A stretch of DNA of 62,440 nucleotides. Source: Flavobacterium sp. UBA7680 (GTDB lineage: Bacteria; Bacteroidota; Bacteroidia; Flavobacteriales; Flavobacteriaceae). The stretch is taken from positions 1 to 62,440 of the forward strand of contig NZ_DLHA01000011.1 of NCBI RefSeq assembly GCF_002482975.1, read 5' to 3'. Shown here piece after piece: positions 9,777-16,598 of the stretch (within the stretch, counting starts at the first letter, position 1; each line of letters begins with the position of its first letter). Both the position numbers and the translations under genes were made by a program. The notes beneath the pieces were generated by a model. The model had not been told where the DNA came from. It saw nothing but the letters and a program-made list of their open reading frames with translations, and did no database searches.

Positions 9777-9802
9777 GCCATTTCTGTTGCCGCAGAAATG
9801 GC
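9777..9802 (-). promoter_or_regulatory. leader hairpin with loop complementary to Cys codons
   Basis: A perfect 10-bp stem, GCCAUUUCUG / CAGAAAUGGC, with the loop CGGCAA lies 5 nt after the leader ORF stop codon. The segment CGGCAACAG (loop plus top of the 3' arm, 9792-9784) can pair over 9 bp, with one G-U, with CUGUUGCUG (9823-9815), which is the Cys-codon run of the leader ORF. A ribosome on the Cys codons would therefore decide which structure forms. On the minus strand the hairpin is not followed by a U-tract, so it is not a simple intrinsic terminator in that direction. Confidence 0.65.
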
Positions 9803-9807
9803 TTTTT

Positions 9808-9840
9808 TTATTTACAGCAACAGGTTTGCATTGTTTTCAT
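9808..9840 (-). CDS. cysteine-codon leader peptide MKTMQTCCCK
   Basis: A 10-codon ORF on the minus strand, ATG at 9840 and TAA at 9808. It encodes MKTMQTCCCK with three consecutive Cys codons (TGT TGC TGT) just before the end. It lies 132 nt upstream of the susC start codon in the same direction, and a hairpin complementary to its Cys codons follows. Amino-acid-rich leader peptides that control biosynthetic or scavenging operons by ribosome stalling are well established, including poly-Cys leaders in actinobacteria. Applying that model to this sulfatase operon is my inference. Translation has not been shown, and an upstream A-rich stretch is the only ribosome-binding feature. Confidence 0.7.
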   Translation of the reverse strand: MKTMQTCCCK

Positions 9841-9877
9841 TTTGGTTGTTTTTTAGTTGATTAATTGTTTTCTTTTT

Positions 9878-9885
9878 AAAATATA
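9878..9885 (-). promoter_or_regulatory. weak candidate -7 element for sulfatase operon
   Basis: On the minus strand this reads TATATTTT, one base off the Bacteroidota TAnnTTTG -7 element, 38 nt upstream of the leader ORF. No TTG -33 element lies at the right distance, so it would need an activator or another sigma factor. Low confidence. Confidence 0.25.
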
Positions 9886-10639
9886 GGTATATTCAAAAAT
9901 CCTTTTGCTGCAGTTTTATGCATCAATTAGATGATTGTATTTTCAATAAAAGTAATCTTGGTGGTGAAATTGAGATTTCGTTTTTTAGATTTAGAATTTA
10001 ATCTAATAACGAAAGGATTGCGTTGGTAATTAACAACAGAAGCACATATAACAACAATTGTTATAAGTATCATTTTTTGGAAGAATATAATACGATATGC
10101 TTTCGGTTGTTTTCAAAATATAGTTTTTTTGGTTTCGAATATTATTTATAACTCTACTAATCCTATAGACAAAGTTAATTTTAATCTAATAAAAACCAAA
10201 AGTTTACTAAAGTTTTTTTTTAAACGGTGCAAATATTATGCTTCAATTAATTTATTTTTTAATTTAAGTTATTGATAATAAACACTTTGATTGTTGTTTT
10301 TTATTTTTAAAAATGTTAAAAATATTTTTTGACGTAATAATAAATTGTAATATTTTTCATTTAATTTGCTAGTTTTTAATGTCTTAAATTACTTTTTAAG
10401 ACATTAAAAAACACCCAAAAATGTCTTGAAAAGCACTTCAATTCAAAAAATTAGAAAAAAACTTCAGATTTATAAAAACTGCTTTTAGAGTTTAAAAGAT
10501 TAATAATTAATGTTTTAATAGGTTTTTTTCTTAATTTTAATATATACATACAAAGACAGACTGAAATTTTATTCGCCAAAAAAAACATCAGGTTATACAC
10601 AATAAGTTTTTAATCATTAATTACTAAAAAGTATTTTCT
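9886..10639. other. long AT-rich intergenic region between divergent operons
   Basis: About 750 bp without a credible ORF lie between the divergent sulfatase and nitrate operons. It contains a 7-5-7 inverted repeat TATAACA-ACAAT-TGTTATA at 10047-10065. A TAAGTAT heptamer at 10064-10070 matches the half-site of the nitrate-operator motif seen elsewhere. A large AT-rich hairpin lies at 10373-10410. I found no perfect TAnnTTTG promoter for the plus-strand transporter gene. Confidence 0.6.
10373..10410. repeat. 16-bp perfect inverted repeat (AT-rich hairpin)
   Basis: The arms TTTTTAATGTCTTAAA (10373-10388) and its exact reverse complement (10395-10410) are separated by TTACTT. The A/T-run ends would allow it to act as a bidirectional terminator, or it may be a protein-binding palindrome. 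It lies alone in the long gap between the divergent operons. Confidence 0.7.
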
Positions 10640-12112
10640 ATGGCAGATCTTTCACAATCACACCGTATTCTTTTTTTCAACACGTTAGCCTTTATGGTTT
10701 GTTTTGCCTGCTGGACGTTAAACGGCGTATTAGTTACTTTTTTAAACGACAGAGGAATTTTTGAATGGAGCGTCGTCGAGATTGGATGGCTGCTTGGGAT
10801 TCCAATTTTAACAGGCTCAATTATGCGTTTGCCAATGGGGATCCTAACCGATAAATTTGGCGGAAAACCTGTTTTTTCATGCTTATTGATTTTATCCTCA
10901 ATTCCGCTTTTTCTATTACCATTTGCAGACAGTTTTTGGACATTTGCCATTTTAAGCTTTTTGTTCGGAATGGTTGGTACCAGTTTCGCAATTGGAGTAG
11001 GATACACTTCTATTTATTATCCAAAAGAATGGCAGGGAAGGGCCTTAGGAATTTTCGGAATGGGAAGTTCCGGTGCCGCACTCACCACATTTCTTGCACC
11101 CACCTTATTAACTAATTTTTCAGAAACTGATCCTGAAAACGGGTGGAAATGGCTTCCCGTAATTTACGGAAGCGCTTTACTCTTAATGGGAATCGTATTT
11201 CTGATTTTTACAAAAAATAAAAAAATAGAAGCACAGTCTAAAACAGTTTCGCAATTATTAAAACCACTTAAAAGTGCCAGAGTCTGGCGATTCGGATTAT
11301 ACTATTTTCTGGTTTTTGGTTCTTTTGTAGCTTTTTCGCAATGGCTGCTTCCCAATTTTTTAAATGTATACCATACGACTTTAGTAATGGGCGGACTTTT
11401 TGCCGCTTTATTTAGCCTTCCGTCAGGCGTAATCAGAGCGTATGGCGGATTTTTATCGGATAGATTTGGAGCGCGAAAAGTAATGTATTGGGTTTTAAGT
11501 TCCTCAGTTGTACTCAGCTTTTTACTAATGTTTCCCAAAATGGATATCACAACTTCAGGCTCAGGACTTGTTGCTTCAAAAGCCGGAACCGTAACTAAAG
11601 TTTCAGAAAATGAAGTTATAGCAGGAGGAAAAACCTATCAAATTGCACAGGAAGACAAAAACGCGGTACACAATAAATATTTCCCTTCTAAAAAATCATG
11701 GCAGGAAGTTGTCGTCGAACAAAATCAGCAGATTCAAAAGAAAGATTTATTGGCAGAAGGAATCACACAAATTCATTTTGAAGCCAATATGTGGGTATAT
11801 CTTGTATTAGTCATTTTAATTGGTGCCGCATGGGGAATTGGTGCCGCGGCGGTTTACAAACATATTCCCGATTATTTCCCTAACGAAGTAGGAGTTATTG
11901 GCGGAATGGTCGGATTACTTGGTGGTCTCGGTGGATTTTTCGGCCCAATCATTTTTGGATATCTTTTAAGTTTTACCGGTTTCTGGACCAGTTCCTGGAT
12001 GTTTATTTTAGCCATATCCTTAATTTGTTTGATTTGGATGCATCGAATCGTAGTAAATCTAATGAAAGAGAAATCACCGGAATACGCAAAAGATATGGAT
12101 CGAAAAAATTAA
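10640..12112 (+). CDS. MFS nitrate/nitrite transporter 1 with soluble loop insert
   Basis: Inner-membrane major facilitator protein of the nitrate/nitrite porter group. A signature-like stretch GTSFAIGVGYTSIYYPKEWQGRALGIFGMGSSG runs across about residues 114-147, matching in outline the NarK/NasA nitrate signature. About 12 hydrophobic segments are visible. Between roughly residues 297 and 383 there is an unusual polar insert rich in beta-type residues, ending VVVEQNQQIQKKDLLAEG. Two paralogues in the window (12345-13817 and 41377-42876) share it. It starts with a clear ATG (MADLSQSHRI) and is followed by a terminator. Substrate direction (nitrate or nitrite, uptake or antiport) cannot be decided. 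Confidence 0.88.
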   Translation: MADLSQSHRILFFNTLAFMVCFACWTLNGVLVTFLNDRGIFEWSVVEIGWLLGIPILTGSIMRLPMGILTDKFGGKPVFSCLLILSSIPLFLLPFADSFWTFAILSFLFGMVGTSFAIGVGYTSIYYPKEWQGRALGIFGMGSSGAALTTFLAPTLLTNFSETDPENGWKWLPVIYGSALLLMGIVFLIFTKNKKIEAQSKTVSQLLKPLKSARVWRFGLYYFLVFGSFVAFSQWLLPNFLNVYHTTLVMGGLFAALFSLPSGVIRAYGGFLSDRFGARKVMYWVLSSSVVLSFLLMFPKMDITTSGSGLVASKAGTVTKVSENEVIAGGKTYQIAQEDKNAVHNKYFPSKKSWQEVVVEQNQQIQKKDLLAEGITQIHFEANMWVYLVLVILIGAAWGIGAAAVYKHIPDYFPNEVGVIGGMVGLLGGLGGFFGPIIFGYLLSFTGFWTSSWMFILAISLICLIWMHRIVVNLMKEKSPEYAKDMDRKN

Positions 12113-12134
12113 AAAATTATAACTCAAAATTTAC

Positions 12135-12172
12135 AAAAGCTTTTCTCTTACAAAAAGGAGAAAAGCTTTTTT
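12135..12172 (+). terminator. intrinsic terminator after transporter 1
   Basis: Stem AAAAGCTTTTCTC / GAGAAAAGCTTTT followed by a T-run, 22 bp downstream of the stop codon. It separates the first transporter from the second transcription unit. Confidence 0.8.
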
Positions 12173-12247
12173 ATGCAAATAAATTTAGATGTTTATTTTC
12201 AGTATTTTGAGTTGTATTTCTATTAAAGATAAAAATATCTTTTTTAC

Positions 12248-12291
12248 ATGATATATATCATTTTCTGTAAGAATGTATCGCTTTAATTTTG
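12248..12291 (+). promoter_or_regulatory. Fnr-type operator plus -7 element for transporter 2
   Basis: A perfect 14-bp palindrome ATGATATATATCAT (12248-12261) has the FNR layout NTGAT-N4-ATCAN. The -7 element TAATTTTG is at 12284-12291 and no TTG -33 element is present. The palindrome centre lies about 40 bp upstream of the expected start site, the class II activator position. The Fnr-like protein encoded at 36165-36869 is the natural candidate. Confidence 0.6.
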
Positions 12292-12344
12292 TTTTTGATA
12301 ATTGAGGAACTATGCCTCATCAAGTCAAAATAGATTAAAGTTTT

Positions 12345-13817
12345 ATGAGCAGTTTATCTCAATCCCACCGAATTTTATTTTTAAATACGCTCGCTTTTAC
12401 GATATGTTTTGCCTGCTGGACATTAAACGGAGTTTTAATAACCTATTTAACTGATAAAGGAATTTTCAATTTTACAGTTGTTCAAACAGGATGGCTGTTA
12501 GGAATTCCAATTCTTTCCGGTTCAATTTTCAGACTTCCAATAGGGATTTTAACAGACAAATATGGCGGTAAAATTGTTTTCTCGATTTTACTTTTACTCT
12601 GTTCCATTCCACTTTTTTTACTGCCTTTTGCCAATTCGTTTTTAAGTTTTGCTTTGCTGAGTTTTTTCTTTGGATTGGTAGGAACTAGTTTCGCAGTCGG
12701 AATTGGATATACTTCAATCTGGTATCCAAAAGAATGGCAGGGAAGAGCGTTAGGAATCTTCGGAATGGGAAATGCCGGAGCCGCAATTACCACTTTTATT
12801 GCACCAACTTTGCTAAATTATTTATCTGAAAAAGACCCAATAAACGGCTGGAAAATGCTTCCCGTAATTTATGCCGCAACATTGGTAATAATAGGAATCC
12901 TTTTTATTGTTTTTGCAAAAAATAAAACCAATCCCGGAGTTTCTAAAACAATCCCACAATTAATGTCTCCGCTCAAAAACCTGCGAGTTTGGCGTTTTGG
13001 TGCTTACTACTTTTTAGTCTTTGGTTTTTTTGTAGCCTATTCACAATGGCTGCTTCCCAATTTTATGAATGTGTACAGCACGACATTAGTTATGGGCGGA
13101 ATGTTTGCAACGTTGTTTAGTTTACCGTCAGGCGTTATCAGAGCTTTCGGCGGATATCTCTCAGATAAATTTGGAGCCAGAAAAGTAATGTATTGGGTTT
13201 TAGGATCATCAATAGCAATCAGCTTTTTATTAATGTTTCCAAAAATGGAAATCTATACCGCAGGCCCGGGCGTTTTGGCAATGAATAATGGAGTTGTAAC
13301 AGAAGTTTATGCCGATAAAATAAACGTAAACGATAAAACACATCAAATCAATACTAAAAAAGATTCAGACGTAAGTACCGAATCTGTTTTTCCAGTAAAA
13401 AAATCATGGCAGGAAATTGTGGTAAAGCAAAATCAGGAAGTCAAAAAGAAAGAATTACTGGCGAAAGGAATTACACAAATAAACTTCAGCGCTAATCTTT
13501 GGGTGTATCTGGTTTTAGTAATTCTAATTGGTATTTCATGGGGAATAGGAAAAGCCGCTGTCTATAAACACATTCCCGAATATTTTCCAAACGAAGTGGG
13601 AGTTGTGGGTGGAATGGTAGGTTTAATTGGCGGACTCGGCGGATTCTTCGGCCCAATAATCTTTGGATATCTTCTCAACTACACAGGACTTTGGACGAGC
13701 TCATGGATCTTCATTTTTATAGTTTCTGTGCTTTGTCTGCTATGGATGCACAGAACGATAATTAAAGCTTTGAGAAGCAAATCACCAGAATTTACAAAAG
13801 AAATAGAAGATAAATAA
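12345..13817 (+). CDS. MFS nitrate/nitrite transporter 2 with soluble loop insert
   Basis: Close paralogue of the preceding transporter and the same length (490 aa), with the same signature (GTSFAVGIGYTSIWYPKEWQG). The polar insert at about residues 297-383 is also present and contains VVKQNQEVKKKELLAKG. It begins the transcription unit that leads into the membrane-linked molybdoenzyme: the next gene starts 18 bp downstream. An Fnr-like operator and -7 element precede it, so oxygen or nitrogen-oxide control is likely. Transport of nitrate or nitrite is inferred from family and context. Confidence 0.9.
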   Translation: MSSLSQSHRILFLNTLAFTICFACWTLNGVLITYLTDKGIFNFTVVQTGWLLGIPILSGSIFRLPIGILTDKYGGKIVFSILLLLCSIPLFLLPFANSFLSFALLSFFFGLVGTSFAVGIGYTSIWYPKEWQGRALGIFGMGNAGAAITTFIAPTLLNYLSEKDPINGWKMLPVIYAATLVIIGILFIVFAKNKTNPGVSKTIPQLMSPLKNLRVWRFGAYYFLVFGFFVAYSQWLLPNFMNVYSTTLVMGGMFATLFSLPSGVIRAFGGYLSDKFGARKVMYWVLGSSIAISFLLMFPKMEIYTAGPGVLAMNNGVVTEVYADKINVNDKTHQINTKKDSDVSTESVFPVKKSWQEIVVKQNQEVKKKELLAKGITQINFSANLWVYLVLVILIGISWGIGKAAVYKHIPEYFPNEVGVVGGMVGLIGGLGGFFGPIIFGYLLNYTGLWTSSWIFIFIVSVLCLLWMHRTIIKALRSKSPEFTKEIEDK

Positions 13818-13835
13818 TTTAAATAAATACAAATA

Positions 13836-15428
13836 ATGAAAACTTGGTTAGACAAATGGGAACCGGAAGATGAAGGATTTTGGAACTCTGGCGGAAGTAA
13901 AATTGCATGGAGAACGTTAACAATAACAACATTAACATTAATATTATCATTTGCCTCTTGGTTTATGATGAGCGTAATAGCCGTTAAATTACCCGGCTTA
14001 GGATTTAATTTCTCTAAAGATCAGCTCTTTTGGTTAACCGCAATTCCCGGATTAGCAGCCGGATTGCTGCGAATAATTCACACTTTTATATTACCCATAT
14101 TTGGAACACGTCACGTCGTTTCATTTGCAACAGCAATTAAATTAATTCCCGTAATCGGAATTGGTTTTGCCGTTATGGATACAAACACACCTTTTTGGGT
14201 ATTTGCTGTTTTAGCATTTACAACAGGTTTTGGAGGAGGCGATTTTTCATCTTACATGCCAAGCACAAGCCTGTTTTTCCCAAAAAGATTAAAAGGAACA
14301 GCACTGGGAATTCAGGCCGGAATAGGAAATTTTGGAGTTTCGATAGCACAATTTGTAACGCCGCTTATTATAAGTGTCGGAATCTACGGAGCATCAACAG
14401 TATTTACAAGTATAGATTTTAAAGAAGCTATAACTGTTTTTCAAAACTCTACTGTAGAAAAACAAAAAGAAGTTTTTGGATCACTTGATGCAGAAATACA
14501 AATCAAAATACTTTCTAACGTAAAACAAAATGTAGTTGATTCTGTAAGTACAGCAATACATTCTACAGATAAAACAATTGTTTTTGCTTCATTGCCTGTA
14601 AAAGCAAAGGCCAAAGCAATTGCCAATGCAAATCCAAAACTGGCAGAAAAAATATTAAATCAAATAAGCCCGGAAAATGCAGCCGTTAAAAATACACCAA
14701 TCTATTTACAGTCAGCAGCATTTTGGTTTGCACCTTTTTTAATTCTTTTAGCCATTGTAAGCTGGTTTTATTTGAGAAGTATTCCAATGAAAGCCTCTAT
14801 TAAAGAACAGCTGGATATATTTTCAAATAAACATACATGGTACTGCACCATTACGTATGTAATGACTTTTGGAACATTTGCAGGACTTTCAGCAGCTTTT
14901 CCATTAATGATTAAATTTTTATACGGAGATTTTCCAAATGCACCAGATCCTTTAGTATATGCATTTTATGGCCCGCTAATTGGTTCAGCAAGCCGAATCG
15001 GTTTTGGATTTGTGGCTGATAAAGTGGGCGGAGCTATCTTAACAACTATAACAGGTTTAGGGATTTTAGCGGGAGCTATTATATTGGTAACGCAAGGATT
15101 GGTTGCGCCAACAAGCATGGATCAGTTTCCTCTTTTTGTAGCCGTAATTTTGGGTATGTTTTTCTTTACCGGAATTGGAAACGCAGGAACTTTTAGACAA
15201 TACCCAATTATTTTTGCCGAAAATCAACGTCAGGCAGCAGGCGTAATTGGCTGGACAGCCGCAATTGCAGCATTTGGACCTTTTATATTTTCTAAACTAA
15301 TTGGAAATAATATTTCTGCTAATGGTACTGTAAATCAATTATTTATTGGTGTTTGTTTTTTCACTATATTAGCTACAGGTATCAATTGGTGGTTCTACAA
15401 TCGTAAAAATTGTGAAAAACCAAGTTAA
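13836..15428 (+). CDS. narK: NarK-type nitrate/nitrite transporter (530 aa)
   Basis: Classical NNP-family nitrate/nitrite porter. Nitrate signature 1, FGGGDFSSYMPSTSLFFPK followed by GTALGIQAGIGNFGVS, lies at about residues 128-167. Signature 2, GIGNAGTFRQYPIIFAEN, lies at about 448-465. These match the NarK consensus much better than the flanking paralogues do. A polar segment of about 95 residues (around 195-285), low in hydrophobics, separates the two halves. It sits between transporter 2 and the heme-b-like subunit of the molybdoenzyme, in one tight operon, which supports nitrate import or nitrate/nitrite exchange for that enzyme. Confidence 0.93.
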   Translation: MKTWLDKWEPEDEGFWNSGGSKIAWRTLTITTLTLILSFASWFMMSVIAVKLPGLGFNFSKDQLFWLTAIPGLAAGLLRIIHTFILPIFGTRHVVSFATAIKLIPVIGIGFAVMDTNTPFWVFAVLAFTTGFGGGDFSSYMPSTSLFFPKRLKGTALGIQAGIGNFGVSIAQFVTPLIISVGIYGASTVFTSIDFKEAITVFQNSTVEKQKEVFGSLDAEIQIKILSNVKQNVVDSVSTAIHSTDKTIVFASLPVKAKAKAIANANPKLAEKILNQISPENAAVKNTPIYLQSAAFWFAPFLILLAIVSWFYLRSIPMKASIKEQLDIFSNKHTWYCTITYVMTFGTFAGLSAAFPLMIKFLYGDFPNAPDPLVYAFYGPLIGSASRIGFGFVADKVGGAILTTITGLGILAGAIILVTQGLVAPTSMDQFPLFVAVILGMFFFTGIGNAGTFRQYPIIFAENQRQAAGVIGWTAAIAAFGPFIFSKLIGNNISANGTVNQLFIGVCFFTILATGINWWFYNRKNCEKPS

Positions 15429-15456
15429 GAAGTAATCATTAAATTAAAAATTAAGG

Positions 15457-16506
15457 ATGAAAGATAAAACGTACAATACCAAAGCCTTACTTGTTGCAAT
15501 ACTAGTTTCTATACTTACAATCATACTAGTGTTTTACGGATCAAGACAATTACAAAATTTTGATGCAGCATTAGTTACCTATTTATTCGGAACCGTTTTC
15601 GCCTTCTTCGGAATCGTATATCGTTATACCGTTTGGCTGCAAAGACCTCCAACATGGATGTATTTTAAAAGAAGCCTTAAATTCCTTTTTACCGGAAAAA
15701 TAATTTCTCATTTATGGTTTCTGGGAAAAGAATCCGTACAAAATATTGTCGTACAAAAGTTTATTTATCCAAGAAGCAAATGGCGCTGGTTTGCCCATTT
15801 TTGTATTGCAATAGGCTGTTTATCGGCTTTTGCCATAACAATCCCGCTTACATTTGGATGGATTCACTTTACATTGGCACCAAATTCAATTTCCATTTAC
15901 GAAGCACATTTCTTCGGGTTTAAAATGATGGATTTTCAGATAAATTCCTTTTTGGCATTTCTGATTTTTCATGCCTTAAATTGGTCTTCGTGGTTAGTAA
16001 TTATAGGTTCAGTTTATTATTTAAGAAGAAGATTAACAAACCCTGGATTAATTGCAACCCAAACTTTTGAAGGTGATTTATTGCCGTTGATTTTATTAAT
16101 CGCCATTTCAGTTACCGGATTATGTCTAACGTATTCCTATCAGTTCATGAAAGGTTTTGCATATGATTTCTTAGCCGTAATTCATGCTGTAACTGTAATT
16201 ATGTTTTTGATCTGGATTCCGTTTGGGAAATTCTTTCATATCATTCAGCGTCCCGCACAAATTGGAGCACACATTTATAAAAAAGAAGGAATTAAACAAG
16301 GAATGGCAGTTTGTCCGCATACCGGAGAAGAATTTGCAACCCAGCTTCACATCAATGATTTAAAAATCGTAACCAAAGAATTAGGTTTTGATTTCACCCA
16401 CGAAGACGGAACTTCTCACCTCGATTTAAGCCCAGAAGGGAAAAGATCCCGCCTGGCACAAGCACATTTAAAAGCCAGACTAGAAGGCGGAAATTTATTT
16501 GGATAG
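15457..16506 (+). CDS. NarI-like multi-heme-b candidate membrane subunit (349 aa)
   Basis: Integral membrane protein with about six hydrophobic helices (near 10-28, 38-55, 111-131, 163-188, 206-225 and 236-260). A cytoplasmic-looking tail of about 80 residues follows. His114 (WFAHF), His172 (IFHALNW), His243 (VIHAV) and His261 (FFHII) lie in or near helices, as expected for axial ligands of b hemes in NarI/DsrM-type subunits. It is placed directly upstream of a molybdopterin subunit, an Fe-S subunit and a Rieske protein. I infer that it exchanges electrons with the quinol pool. The family assignment rests on topology and context rather than on a signature I can cite. Confidence 0.65.
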   Translation: MKDKTYNTKALLVAILVSILTIILVFYGSRQLQNFDAALVTYLFGTVFAFFGIVYRYTVWLQRPPTWMYFKRSLKFLFTGKIISHLWFLGKESVQNIVVQKFIYPRSKWRWFAHFCIAIGCLSAFAITIPLTFGWIHFTLAPNSISIYEAHFFGFKMMDFQINSFLAFLIFHALNWSSWLVIIGSVYYLRRRLTNPGLIATQTFEGDLLPLILLIAISVTGLCLTYSYQFMKGFAYDFLAVIHAVTVIMFLIWIPFGKFFHIIQRPAQIGAHIYKKEGIKQGMAVCPHTGEEFATQLHINDLKIVTKELGFDFTHEDGTSHLDLSPEGKRSRLAQAHLKARLEGGNLFG

Positions 16507-16515
16507 AAAAAAATA

Positions 16516-16578
16516 GTTTCAAGTTTGAGGTTTCAAGTTTCAAGTTCCACACAGAACGTGAAACCTGAAACTTGAAAC
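16516..16578. repeat. imperfect inverted repeat of 'gtttcaagttt' units
   Basis: GTTTCAAGTTT-type units face each other across about 60 bp. Related single units occur at 21665-21700, 22681-22705 and 32190-32220. It lies between the membrane subunit and the molybdopterin subunit and creates an upstream in-frame TTG that should not be taken as the start. Confidence 0.7.
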
Positions 16579-16598
16579 AAAACAAACAAAAATTAGAC

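Noticed and set aside
9777..9810. Plus-strand hairpin followed by a T-run, looking like an intrinsic terminator
   Set aside because: No plus-strand gene ends here; the T-run is the complement of the A-run after the leader ORF stop codon. The hairpin makes more sense as a minus-strand leader element.
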